Assembly: GCA_028023455.1 (NCBI GenBank)
Contig: JAQFVV010006200.1
Location: 9,102,521 to 9,166,520 of the forward strand
DNA from: Epiperipatus broadwayi
Taxonomy: Eukaryota; Onychophora; Udeonychophora; Euonychophora; Peripatidae
Direction: 5' to 3'
Length of the DNA: 64,000 bases
The translations under genes and the position numbers were made by a program. Of this stretch, positions 36,035 to 49,300 are shown piece by piece. How positions within the stretch are numbered: position 1 is the first letter of the stretch; the number at the start of each line of letters is the position of its first letter. The notes below the pieces were generated by a model. The model saw only the letters and a program-made list of their open reading frames with translations. It was not told where the DNA came from and searched no databases.

Positions 36035-38609
36035 GTAAGTAAGCTGAAACAAATTTTTTTTCTTTAAAAAAATTATTGTAAACTAATGTTTAATATACAG
36101 AAAATTCTCCAATACATAATCATTAATCATTTTCTTGCGTACTAAATAAATTACTGTAACTATATTTTTGCTGAATATAATAAATTTTTACATCACTTCT
36201 TACATATAATGATTTTTAAAATATCTATTTTTTGTTGTTGTAAGAAAGCGAGAGAGAAGCTAGATAATAACATGAGAGAAGTTTAAAATCTTAATTTTAT
36301 TACCACATTGTAATGTTATGCTATTGATTTTATTAATATATAGTAAAAAAAAATTGTCAACTAATTTTTTTAATACTTGTTTCAGAAATGATTTTAACGT
36401 ATTTTTTTTTTAAAAAAAGATCATATAGCGAGTTGTTTAAGAAGTCATATGATGACACAGAATTTTAAATAGCAGCTTGAAATAATAGTTCCATTCAACT
36501 TAGGTTCAGGAATCATAAGTAAGTTCCTCTAACTGCACAAAACTACAAAGCATTTGAAGTATTTATCACTTTACTCACTAATTTTATTAAAATATATATA
36601 TAAATAAAAAAAATTTAATTTTCATAAGTTCCAAATTTTCTGGAAAAGATCAGGGGAATTATACAACATAGCATGAATCTTATCTGTTGTTATTACATTT
36701 ATTTAATTCAGTAGAAAATAATTGCTCATGGAAATTTCTCTGGATTTTCTATAAACACTGGTGAGAGCTTCTACTTGTTACTCTGTTGCCTTAATGCTGG
36801 ACTTTTACTAAACATAAAAGAATTTGTCTGCCCAACTGCCATGTTATTTGTATATAACAGTATTAATAGTTGTTTTTTTTATGATTCTTATTAGAGTTAG
36901 GAATAATGGTGAGTCTTGGATTATATATCTAGATGCTTCAAACATCAACAACAATCAAATATAATTTTATATTGTGTTGTTTAGTCTTTTAAGTAATTGA
37001 TTAGGTCTGTTGATTATTTAGAGGAAATTTTTCACATATTTATAACATAGAAGGATGTTATCATCAGCATAACTTGTCGGGTCACAGTACTTTTTGCTGC
37101 AGTTAATTAACATTTTTTATATTGATTTTTAGTGTCAGATCTAAAAATTGCATCATTCATTTGAGCAAAAAGTTTTGTATTTTTTAACATTTGAAAATCA
37201 TTATTATGTGAACATCTTTATCAAAGTCAATAATATGAAATCTTTTTGAAAAGCTACTCTTAGAGAATTTTAAACCTTTTAATTAGATGTTTTAAATTCA
37301 TTTCTTTGAGATTTATTGTGTTAAATGAACTTGATTGGCAGTACTGTTTTTATTACTGATGATTGCATTTTATGGTGAAATAGGCAATATTACAATTCTT
37401 ATTAGATTGGTGAGGATTTTTTTAAAAAAATCTTGTATATATGTTTGATTCAGATTTGTTATAATAATACTCCAGTCTTTATAGAAAATCATTATTTTCT
37501 GAAGATATTACTAATTGTGGAAATATCTTCTAAATCATAAAATTGGAGTTTTTTTGCTAGAAAAATTATTCATTTATCAAATATTGCTCCACTTATTATT
37601 AATATTACTGTAATGAAGATTATATTAATTTGAAAATAATGACTGTTTCAGCAATTTTTTTATCCCTATTATTTATTCTAATTGTAAATAATTTGCACTG
37701 GAAAGTGAGATCCAGTGTGATCATTGACAACATTTAGCCATCTTACTTAATTGTTAATAAACTATCACTCTTTGTAACAGTAAATTATTTTGTAAATTTC
37801 CATGAATGACATATATATAATCATATAAAGGATTTTGAGCATTGTAGTTTATATATTTATAAGTTTCACTCATCATTTTCACAAGATAAAGATTTGAGTT
37901 TAATCCAGTTTTTTTAATCTGTAGCTTCTCTTATCCAGATCACTCAAGCATCATCCATCCATCTCACATATCTTTTTAAAATCTTTTATGATCTAGTTTA
38001 TGACTTCAACGGTCCATCTATTATCATGTCTTCTAGCAATTCTCCGTCTTTTAATTTTTTTAATGATACTTGTTTGTTCTCTGATTTAAGTATTTTGCTT
38101 TCAGTCTCTTCTTGTTATTACCAACCTGCATCTCTTCATACTTCTTTGTGTAGTCCAAAGTCAAATTGCTCTTCTATTAAGCGACCAAGTTTCAAATATT
38201 TATGAGAGAAATGGTGAAACACATCCACTAAAACTTTTTTTTACATAATTAATCTTTTCATTTAAGTTTAATTCTATAATTAATTTCATCCATTATTTCT
38301 ATTAGTATTAATAATCTGTCCAGACGGGTTTCATTTCAGCCTTTTTTCAAAAAAACTACTTATTTTCTCTATCATTAATTTGGCTTTCAATCTTTTTATT
38401 CCTACCATCCATCTCCCCTTATTTTGCTCTTCTATTAAGAATTGAACTCACGGATCTTTATGTAATAAATTATAAAGCAAATCTATTAAAAACTTTTTGT
38501 CAAATACATAGACTTTTTTTTAATTATTTCTACCAAAAGCACTCCAACTTTAATTCGGTAATTAATTTAATGTATTATGTTTTCATCATTATTGATAATC
38601 TGACCAAGA

Positions 38610-40189
38610 TACACCTGGGTCTCGTTTTATATGGTAGATTGGTTCCGCAGTAAACCTGCATTAAAAAAATCACACAAAAATAGACTTAACTTACCTTGAA
38701 AAATGGGGGATACATTCTGTAATTTTCAGAAACCATATAAAAGCAAAGCAACAAAGAAAAATTACTTTAAAATTCGCACAAAAAAAAAAAAGAAGAAAAA
38801 GTATGACTAATAAAAAATTTCAAATATTTGAAAAAAATTGATACAAAACAAACTTTTTTTATTAACTATAGTATTTAATTTTACATTTTTTCATACATAT
38901 TTTAATCATTATGGCATATTTGACAATATGCGTTTCGTATGTGAACTGGTAAAAAATCAGATTCATCAGAAGAGGAATACAACTAGCGCCATTGTCAGTC
39001 TTGTGCTGTGTTAATGGGTTTCTGTCTATAATATAATTGGTGATTAAACTTTGAGACGATTTTACTAAATGTTTATGAAGTTCGTGATATTCAGACTGCT
39101 ATGTCTAGCTGTTAGAGAATGTACTTCCACTAGTGCAACTCTGTTATATATAACACGCTTCTACGAGTATGTTAATAATGACTAACGGTTAAATTTTCTT
39201 TTATACACGTATATACATGGAGAAATTTTTAGACAAAAAAAAGTTAAAGTAAAAATATTTAAAAACTTTTAAAGATACATTTTTTTAAAGTAGAAATTAA
39301 AAGTTCTTAAATATTTTTACTTATAATTTTTTTGTCTAAAAGTTTCTCCATGTACATATGTGTATAAAGGAAAATGTAAACACATTTTAAAGATACATTT
39401 TTTTAAAGTAGAAAATAAAAGTTATAAATTTTTTCTGTCTAAAAGTTTTTCTATGTATATATGTGTATAAAAGAAAATATAAACATACATAATACAGACA
39501 TACAACTACTATTTAGCTCTTGTTTGACTTTAAGAGGTTGTTCATTGCAGCAAACTCAGATTTCAGCATTTTCTGACGTTTTTCTTTGTCTCACACATCA
39601 ACATAAAATCTATGATCAAATGATTTTTACTTATCAGAAAATAATAAATTTGTCTTCATTTGATAGATATTTTTGTTTACTACTGAAATAAATTTTAAAT
39701 GTTCACATTTTATTTCTATATTAAAAAAAAATGAGATCGCAATCAAAACAAAAAGATTTATACGTTATCATTTCTAGAAAGATTATTTTCAGTTTACAAA
39801 ATCAACAAAATGTTCGTTATGTCTGATTATTTTTAAAAATCTAAAAGAGTATTTATTTCTGTTATATCATTAACAAAATGTTTTAACAGTTTAAAATTTT
39901 CGAATATTTATTGCGATATTTTTATATTCACTTGTGTAAATCTATTATTATTATTTACTCACAAGTAAAATTCTAAATAGCTTCAGGCCATATTCACGTT
40001 AGCTGCTAATATAGTGTTATATTTTTGAGAAAAAAAAAGTATTTCAAGTCAAAATAAGTTATTAATAATTTAAATTTCTTGATATCTAATAAATATAGTG
40101 AAATATGAACTTCTTTATCGCATAAAAGAAACCTGCATAAAAAGATATTAAGAAGAAACATGAATTGCATAAAATGAGACCCAGGTGTA
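38610..40189 (-). mobile_element. TA-flanked DNA element, copy A2, inserted in RTE copy 2
   Basis: The element (38612-40187) runs from CACCTGGGTCTCGTTTT to AAAATGAGACCCAGGTG and is flanked by TA. The same place in RTE copy 1 (near 60000) reads GACCAAGGTATTTTTAG without interruption, against GACCAAGATA[element]TATTTATA here. The empty site thus shows duplication of a single TA. Orientation is opposite to A1 and A3. It contains an expanded hairpin MITE (39193-39478). No complete transposase is visible; the short frame at 40006-40230 is repeat sequence shared with A1. Confidence 0.87.
39193..39478. mobile_element. Hairpin MITE, copy 2 (partly duplicated)
   Basis: This is the same palindrome as at 31365-31534, but with three arms: one forward (39193-39275) and two inverted copies (39299-39378 and 39390-39478). 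The TTTAAAGATACATTTTTTTA tract is also duplicated. Strand slippage or unequal exchange at the hairpin is the likely cause. Confidence 0.8.
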
Positions 40190-41664
40190 TTTATAATTAG
40201 TTTTTTTTTTTTTTTTATGTGAAAAAGCATTGAATATTAATTTAATCTTCTAGCATTTATTTTTATCTAATGGGTCTTGCAATAGTTCTTGAAGTTCTGA
40301 AGCATTATTTGCAAAAACAATTGCATCATCTGTAATATTTAGATAATTTCTTTTATTGCTTTAGATTTTAATCTGCAAAATATGTCTAATAAAACTGCAG
40401 TAAAGATTTTTGGATATATGAAATCATTGCTGTTGCATTTTGATAAATATTCTTCAGAATTTGTTAACATCATGTTAAGCTACACCATGGAAATACTTAT
40501 GGAGTTTAATACCTTTTTATAATTCACAAATCCAAAGCATATCTACTGTGCTGGAATTGCTTTTAAATATAGCTTGCTTTTTTTTTTTTTTTGATTAGAT
40601 TGAGCCCTAATAACTTTATAAACAAGTTGTAATGATTTTAATAAAATCTTTTATATTACTGAGAGAAAACTGATTGGTATGTAATTTCTAATGTCTTTGT
40701 TTTCACTTTCCTTAAATATTAATATTACTATGGTATTCTTCTAATCATCTGATATACCATTTAGACATTTTGGTATATAGTTTTACCAACAATGTCTTAC
40801 TTTATCCCCTCCCCCCCTAAAGATATTATCAACAGTAATTCTATCACTTTCTGGAACTTGTCTATTTTTCATAAATTTAATTGCATATCTTATCGCTTCA
40901 TTTAAAATAGTTGATAGTTCTGAAGATGTAAATTGCAAGGACTATTTTTCTTTTGTTCTTTATTTATTATTTTTTGTAGAACTCTTTCACACACTTCATC
41001 ATGTTTATTTTTCTTTTAGTAATAACGTTTTTTTTTTTGCCTACTCACATTTATATTCGCTTATATCTTCATTAACTCATTTTCTTACTATTTTGTAAAA
41101 AATTCTACATATTCAGATCTTCAAGTCTGAACTATCAGTAAAAACTTAATTTTTAAAATGATTTGTAAATTCTAATTTAAATTCACTGGAGTATTTTTTT
41201 AGGATTAGCAATATCAACTGTCTATTTTTGTTAATAGCTTTTAGCTCTCTAGCGTGAATCAATACATATGTTAGATCTTGCAGTCAATGATCACTTTCTA
41301 TGAAGAATCTTTTAAGAATACTATAGTCTTGGAATACATATTTTCTATTTGCCAAAATTCAACTCCCCTGTATCTTCACTTAGATGCTTCATTGAATCAG
41401 TTTTTTATGGAAATCTTTTTATTAAATGAGAAAATTGAATCAGTCAGTTTATACTTTTCCACATAAATTATACTTTTATTGTTTATAACAAAGATTTGAT
41501 AATTTTGCTGAATTTTGATTGCAATGAAATTTTTAGTAGGCTATTTAATTAATATGCACAAATTGTGTAATTGTTTCAAATATTTATTAAGATTAGTAAT
41601 GAAAGTGAAAGTTGATTATCATTTTTCATCAGTCTTAGAAAAAACTGTTGAGATATTCAATTGG

Positions 41665-41673
41665 GGGGGAAAA

Positions 41674-41712
<39 letters not shown>

Positions 41713-41947
41713 ACTTCTTCTTTTAATGAATTTATCATAAAAAATTAATAATATTATTAATTAAGGGGGGTTGTTTTTTGGTGGGTGCTTTTTTTTTTTT
41801 TTTTTTTTTATTTTTTATATATTTATAACTAAAATATGTTTGTTGTTTTTTTTTTTTGTGTGTGGGGGGGGGTGCTCCCCCCCGCCCCCCCCACCCCCTT
41901 TGGTTTTTTGCCCCCTTTTCAATTTTTTTAAAAAAAAAAAAAAAAAT
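41665..41947. repeat. Extreme homopolymer block
   Basis: This is a run of G7, A8, T28, A8, later T22, T13, G9, C7/C8/C5 and A16 blocks. Frames through it are low complexity. It may be a real simple-sequence region or a poorly resolved assembly stretch. Confidence 0.8.
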
Positions 41948-43989
41948 CAATAATATGTGTAACAGAAGCAGTGCTATCTCCTATACCAATAAGAATTTAA
42001 GCTGCAGCTATGAATTGCGATCATAATTATAACATTTTCTGTAAAATTTGTAAATTAAACAAAATTTAAAATATTTTTTTAGAAACGTAATTTTACTTTT
42101 ATTTTATTTTAATAATACCTATGTAAAAAGAAACCCTAAAAATCCACAATTATTTTACCTAAATTTGTAATACAAGGAACAATTGTGCACTATTAAATCT
42201 CAAATAAATATTTCTTAGTTGTGAAAAAAAAAAAAATCCTAATTTTAATACAACTTCAAATTTGTGTTGCCAGTGGCTCCTGAAGACTTTTTATAACCCA
42301 ATTATCGCTGGTGTTATTTAGAAACTAAAAAATAACTTTATCAATATTATAAAAAAATTTAATTTCTCTCACAATATTCTATATAAATACTATAAATATT
42401 CTTTGAAAAAAGATTGTGCCCACCACTTTATCAGTACTTTAGAATGTGCTATAGGGTACAAAAAGATTGGGAACTCCTGGTGTAGACTCTTTTTATGTTT
42501 TTGCTAAGATGAGTTTAAACCCAATTTCTATAATAATATTCATTTTCCTAACATATAGGCTTTTCTTTTATGCTTAAGGTGAGTCCTTATTACTCAAAAA
42601 ATATTTTCATTAGAGTAGCCATCAACAATTCAGTGGCACTGATCACTATTTTTTTATTTTAAATATTAGATATTTATTGATCTATGATAATGACTTAATT
42701 TTATTTCATTATTTCAATACTGAACACAGGGCCATGTTTTTGTAGTGTGAGTCTTTTAAGATTTTTTTTTTTTTTAATCATATTGCATTATTTTAAGCTG
42801 TTTTTAATTTACCATTATCTCCATACCATTTATTTCAGCTTTCCATCATTACTAATAACCAATGTATTATATTACCCCCCCCCCCCACTTGGAATGCTAG
42901 CAAACTGCAGCTAATATTTTACTTGTTATTATTTTGCATTACAATGATATTTTTTAATTCCTGATTGATTGTTATTTATTATATAAAACAATATTGTTAT
43001 ATTGGAAAAATACTTTTTTATTTAAATCTTGAAATTAAATGAAAAAAGTATATATATATTAGAATTAAGTAAATGAAAATTATAATAATGACACTTATTT
43101 TAACGAATTTTAAGTGAGATAATAATTAAGAAGCCAAATTTATGTTAAACTTATAGAAACTCAAATTATTAAGGGAAATAGGATTTGTAGTTTAAGCATA
43201 TTAAGATTGTATGGTAGTCTCAGAATTTATATAAAGAAAAGAGTAATAGCCCACCTGTATTCACATCACCACGCCATTTCATGGATTCCAAAATTTGCAG
43301 TTAATAGTGAAATGTATTATATTGTGTTTTTAATACACATTTCTATTTTTTTAATTAATTTCTAATTTTTATAATCTTATATTTAATTTTTTCAGTCATA
43401 AATAACTGAGATCCCAAACACAGGGTATATTGTATTATACATGAGCGAATAAGATCAACTCTTAATTTTAATGATGTATTGGAAATGATGTAATTTAGAT
43501 ATTTGCTGATATTGTTTTGAGCAGAAAAACTATTTCAATAGAAATGTTATTTTTCAAGATCGACATTTTATAGCAAGAATAATTATTTGTTGAAACTACA
43601 AATAATCCACAAAGAATGAAAAGAGTTTTAAAATGTATTATTTTGATGGTAGATAAAGTTATAATAAAATGGATATTATTGCTTAGCCCTAATATTAAAA
43701 GAATTTTATAAATAGTATTTGTACAGATGATAATAGCTTGAGGTGGTTGTTTGAATGCAGTTCCAAATATATTTACATGCGAACTTGTAATAATAATGAT
43801 GATAAAAATGAAGATATGTGTGAAAAAAGTAATAATGGATGTTTAATATTGTATGGCAGAGGAGGGAAGATAATAAAATTTTTGATCATGGTTTTGGGGA
43901 AGAAATGAAATTTTAAAAGAATTTAAAATCACAAGAGAAAAATTTACACATTGAAAACTCTAGGTAATAAAAATAGATTTCTATTAGTT

Positions 43990-44460
43990 TCATTGCAAAT
44001 GTAGTAGTAGTAGTATTAAGAGATTGTAAGGATTCAGATTATAATTTACTAATAATAAAAACAAGGTTATTTTTCAAGGGGAAAAAAGAAATGAACCAAG
44101 AATAGTTCCCTACAGAGAAAATTAAAGAAAAAGTTTCAAATTTGTTGATTAGTAAATGTATACAGGTATATGCTTAAGAGATAGACTTATTGCAAACGAA
44201 AGAGAAAATTCTAAAGGAAGTAGCAATATTACAAATGGATTTATGAAAATGGTGAAAGAATAAAAAAGCCTTGTATTAGTAATCAGATGATTAATAAATT
44301 GGCTAAAAGAAGTCATTGAAAAAATGAAAATATTTGTATATTTAAATTTATATGTTGAAAACTTTACAATAATGTGAGACATGAAACTGATAAAACTAGG
44401 CAAACATAATTAGAAAAGAAATGCAGAGGGACAAAAAGAGATTAGAAAAAAGTAGTAGAT
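43990..44460 (+). pseudogene. Possible LINE fragment (EN-RT linker)
   Basis: On the + strand a tract RDCKDSDYNLLIIKTRLFF, followed by K-rich sequence with KIKEKVSNLL and KEKILKEVA, resembles the end of LINE endonuclease domains ('SDH.l...k.rl.lk') and the K/E-rich linker after it. Frames are broken. The match is suggestive only. Confidence 0.35.
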
Positions 44461-44694
44461 TTGATTTACTATATAATAATATAAAACAAATATGGATGGA
44501 TTAAGCAGTGTTTCATGAATGAATTACTTAAGCTGAATAAAAGAATTGTAATAAATAAATTAATCTTTGTGTTAAGTACAAAGTAATTGTTAAATAATAT
44601 TATAAATCAGAGCATTTAAATAGTCTTCAGTAGATCATTATTTATCAAGATATAAGCTTTTATATAATAATCAAATTCTTAATTGTGAAATATA

Positions 44695-45145
44695 ACAATA
44701 CAAAGTTCACATGAACAGTTTGAGGGGAATTCCATCCATCATCTGACGCAAAACACACATAATTAATTAATCACAAATTAGAATAGATTTGAATATTATT
44801 TAAATTTAACAGATATTTCAAAATAAGAAAAATGAAATGTACATAATTATTAAATGTAATGCTTTTTTTAATTAATAATCACTCATATAATTCTATTCTG
44901 GATAAGATATATAATATAACATATAGCTTAGCATAATGCAAAGTTCACAGGACTTGTTTAGGGGGAACCCTCTTCATCAATTATACCAAGATGCCATCAT
45001 CACTAGAGTAGACTTGGATCATATTTATATTAGGCAAACTTCACTTGCTTTATTTCAAAGTATGAAGGATGAATCCTCATAATTATTAAATATGATAATT
45101 TTTTATAATTAACATGCATGCATATAATTATATTTTTGATAAAAT
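44695..45145. repeat. Diverged tandem duplication, unit about 230 bp
   Basis: AATACAAAGTTCACATGAAC at 44697 and AATGCAAAGTTCACAGGACT at 44935 start two units. Both continue through a GGGGAA(T/C) block, an AGTAGA/TAGA...TTTGA/TTGGAT block and CATAATTATTAAAT. No coding content was recognised. Confidence 0.7.
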
Positions 45146-45679
45146 GAAGAACGTTCCCCTGATACTAATTCTATGAACCTTGATATTATCATTATTCATA
45201 ATTCAGATTTTGACTATTATATAGCATCTTGTAGATTAATTATGCAATTGGTTCAGAAAAAGTTTAAGAAAACTGCAATTTCATATACAGATTTTTATAA
45301 CTAGAAACTAGTCTGGGAATGTTGGATGAGTATGCACTTGATAGGAATTTTATGCACAAACCTTCCTGCATCCATTGATTTCAAAGGCTTACCCTTGGTG
45401 GCACTACTGTATGGAGATTTTGGCACTCTTTATTAACTACAAATATATATAATCTTCATACATTTTTTTTTTTTTGAAAGCAAGTGAGTAGTAATACTGC
45501 TTTTTGTTTTATCTGGATAACATAATGGAGATAACATTTCATTTGTCTTTGCATCAATTCTGCTGATTTATTATAAAAGGAAAATGCTATTAATACATTT
45601 GCAATAGCTTGTACGTATCAGCCCAGTACTCATTAATATCATATGATTACCTGGTTGAAAAATGGACAGTTACTACCAG

Positions 45680-45781
45680 CTTTCTGAAGAATTTCTGGCT
45701 TACTCTAACATGAGTTTCAGCTCATGGAAATGCAAAGCTAATGCATTATTTACCATACCAGAAGAAGTTTATTTATATTTT
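45680..45781 (+). other. Candidate optional in-frame exon (weak)
   Basis: This is a 34-codon open segment between TACTACCAG (acceptor-like) and TTTT|GTAAGC (donor at 45782). It has phase 0 on both sides, so it could be spliced between the two BTB exons without shifting the frame. Its codon content (LSEEFLAYSNMSFSSW...) looks less AT-biased than its surroundings. The acceptor has no good pyrimidine tract. Confidence 0.2.
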
Positions 45782-46330
45782 GTAAGCATTTTTTTTAGCA
45801 ATGTATTATGTTGCAAAAAAAAAATCATGTCTTATTTTTTGCAACTGCTACAATTAATTAATGTTCTAACATTTCAAACATGATGATAGATGCTGAAAAA
45901 AGAATATAATGGTTTCTTAATAAGTATTTCCCAAACATCTCTTAAGTTAAAATCATAATATTCTATTAGAAAGAAGTGAATGGTTAAAAAAATATAAAAA
46001 TTGATATGTCTGTATTATGAAGCATAGGATATATTCAATCTTCATTAAATTTGAAGTTTTATAATAATTTATAAGAATTAATTAACTATCATATATGTAT
46101 TTTTTGAAAGATATTAATTGTGCTATATTTTTGATAAAATATGTCAATTGTAAAATCAATCGGCGTTGTACCTTATATATATATAAATTGGCATTTGATT
46201 TGTAATATGTGTAGTTATTTTTAATATTGTTGAAATTTTTGTTTTTTGTTTTTGAGTGGCTAAAAAGAAAACCAAATATATATATAGATTGCATAATTTA
46301 TCAATAATTTATATTGTATTTATTTTTTAG

Positions 46331-49300
46331 AGTGAACCGTCTTCACTATTCGATTCACATTTGTCACACCATCTTACTCATCAGCGTCTTCGTGATAAAG
46401 CAATGGATTTGTGGCAGGGAGTGTTGGAATTTCGTGCTTCAAACTTATTATGTGATTTTACGATTATTGTTGAACAGCAAAATATTCAAGCTCATAAAAT
46501 TATTTTAGCAGCAATGAGCCCTTATTTGCAAGTAATATTAAATGAACATAAAACCATGGTATCACTAGTTTTAGATTTGCCATATTCTTCTGTTCAGTAT
46601 ATTATAGATTACTTGTACATAGGAAATGTAAAATTAAAATCTGATAAGAATTTTATTCTTAATATTAAAAAAGTTGCCGATTTATTTATGCTTCCGCATA
46701 TTCAAAAGGAATGTATGAATTTTTTGAGAAGATTGATGTCTGAAGAAGAAAAAGAAAAATGTTCTTTCTCTGAAGTTTGTGAATATTCATGCAATAAATC
46801 CAATATAATAACTGAAAAGAGTTCTTTAGAATCTCAAAGAAATTGTTTATTACCTCTCAATTGTGATTGCAATTTTTTTACAAACCATAGATCATCATCA
46901 GATTTATTTTATTGTCTCCATTGCTCATTCACTTCTAGCAATACTTTGAGTTTGAATGAACATATTCAGTCAGTTCATGCTGGAAAAACATATACCAGTT
47001 CTGAAAACATTTATTCCATAGAATTAAGTACAGACATTAAAAGTGAAAATGATGAAAGTAAATCTAATAGTGTTTGGAAAGAAAAAATCTCACATACTTA
47101 CCAGCAAAAGTTTTCCCCCAATATTATTCCTGAAAGTTGCATGCATGAAGCAAAAAATATTGCAACTAATGATATTAAAAGTACGACAAAAGAACATGGT
47201 GAATTATCTGAAAATAAAAAAAATTGTTTTATTGGTAGTATTGTAGAGAAAGAAAACATTGGCAATCATTGTTTAGCAAATTACAGTCAACTTGAAAGAA
47301 ATAGCAATATGCACAAACCTTTCTTAACAACTACTTCAATAATGTTGAATAGTGATACAATTCAAAATGACATTTCTCCGAATGTTAGTGTTGATACTAA
47401 TCTTGAAATAAAAGGGCCAAAAATTGCTTCTTCTTTCAGCATTAAAGATATTAATCTTAGTACTCGGAACAATTTTTCACATTTAGAATCTTACATATGT
47501 GTTCTGTGTAAATTAATCCTCATGAAGGCAGATGACATGAAAAATCATATTTTGAATTTCCATTCAGCTAAACTTCTTGAATTGCCAATAAAGAGTATAA
47601 TGCAATCGGTGTTTTACAGCCCTAATGGCAAATTTATTTGTGAAGACTGTTGTATGATTTATAAATCTCTGAAAATTCTTTGGATTCACAAGAACACTGA
47701 TCACCAGTCCACACTCACATTAAATTGTTTGCTATGTAACTGGTCACCCAAAAATTTTTATTTTTTTCAATTACATAAAATATTTTATCATAGTACAGTA
47801 AAACAGAATGGTAGTTTCACTTGCAGTACATGTGACAAAAACTTTGATGAAGCTATAATGTTAAGAATTCACAGTCTTTGCCATTTGTCAAGTAAACAAT
47901 ACAATTGTTCTCAGTGCCCTTTCCAAGAGGAAAGTGAAAATTTGCTACAGTGTCATATCAGTATTCACCATAATAATTGGTTATCCAAACCTACAATAGA
48001 ACATTCACAGCAATATAATGAAGTATCTCTGAAAAAGAACCATCATAGGAAGCTGGTTTCAATTCCTCCTTTGTTAGCAGATTCATCTTCGTCAACTAAT
48101 AATAAATTGGAGAATGAATGTCCATTTAACACTATTATTGCTACTAATGAGATTAAATATCATCATAAGAATATTGTTGATAAATGTAATTTTTTTTTTT
48201 GCAGTATATGTCTTTATAAAACAAAAATATTAGAAGAACTGCATACTCATACAATATCCATGCATACAAAATCTATTATTAATTGCTCAAAATGTACATA
48301 TTCCACTTTTAAAAAATCAAATTATCAAATGCATTATCATCGCATGCACATACTTGATGGGAAAACTTTAATTTCTGGAAAGAAATGTCCTCTATGCAAC
48401 TTTAAAACTCCCTATTTTTTTTCTTTGAAAATGCATTTAAGATTTAAACATCCAACATTCAATTTTTCTCTTGAATTTTCCTCTCATTCCAAATTAAAAT
48501 TAAATTCAAACTGTAAGGAATATAAAAAGTTATTAAAAGTTTTACCACCAATGAATTTTTTTTCCAAATCATTACCAGATTCCTCTACATCTTTCAACAA
48601 AATCTTGTTCTGCCAACATTGCAAATTTACTTCAACCAATGAAGATATTATCACAAAACATATGGCAGCTCACCATCGTGATCTATTAAAATATCTTCTT
48701 ATTGAAAAAAAAAGTAACAATACTTCAAACAACATTATACTTCTATCTTCGAATAATAAACTTCCAGATTCTACTTCAAATACTTCTCTAAGATCTTCAA
48801 TTTGTGTTATAAATAAAGAGTCTAATCATTATAAAATGCATTTAAAGAAAAAGAAATTGCACAGATGTTTTTATTGTCCATTTTCAACATTTTATTATAA
48901 TCATTTGAAAAATCATATCAAAAAACATTATCAGCATAAAATTCTAAAACTGTCTAATTTTCATTGCTTTCAGAAACAAAATAATAATGATTTAGAGAAA
49001 TTCACAAATTTATTAAATGAGAATTTATTACAATGTAAAGTGTGTAATGCTTGCTTTACTAAGCCTGCAGACTTACTAGAACATACTAAGTCTTTTCATT
49101 TAGAGATTGCAAATGTTTTTTGTAATTTATGTACATTTTCAACTGTGAATGATTATCATTTAAACTTTCATAAATTTGTCATTCACCACATTCCAGTTTC
49201 AGTTAGCCCTGAGTATGCATGCAATCATTGTTCTTTAAAGTTTTCAGCAGCATCACTCTTAAAACAGCATATGACAGTTTGCAATTCATATCTTAAAAAG

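Larger units (their letters stand above)
37872..41480 (-). mobile_element. RTE copy 2 (antisense in intron, split by A2)
   Basis: Minus-strand sequence aligns throughout with RTE copy 1. The C-terminal block lies at 37900-38100, its upstream continuation runs to 38610, RT segments lie at 40270-40960, and the EN-RT linker and EN C-terminus lie at 41100-41450. It is more decayed than copy 1 (many stops) and is interrupted by A2. The EN N-terminus and 5' UTR are missing beyond about 41480, so it is 5' truncated. It lies antisense to the host gene, the orientation usually tolerated inside introns. Confidence 0.85.
36035..46330 (+). other. 10.3-kb phase-0 intron
   Basis: The donor is GTAAGT (36035-36040). 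The acceptor is a T-rich tract ending TATTTTTTAG (46321-46330). Codon phase is 0 on both sides, so the BTB exon joins the finger exon in frame. The intron holds an antisense RTE copy, a TA-flanked element, a homopolymer block, a LINE-like stretch and a tandem duplication. A candidate in-frame exon lies at 45680-45781. The remainder, including 36100-37870 and 42000-43990, shows nothing I can support beyond AT-rich sequence and a C12 run near 42877. Confidence 0.75.

Noticed and set aside
41735-41953. Small proteins read from 41735-41953 on either strand
   Set aside because: They are translations of homopolymer runs (K, F, P, G stretches) with no coding signal.
47043-47246. Small frames inside the zinc-finger exon (47043-47246, 50479-50844, 51777-51974)
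   Set aside because: They are shadows of the long + frame in other frames or strand.
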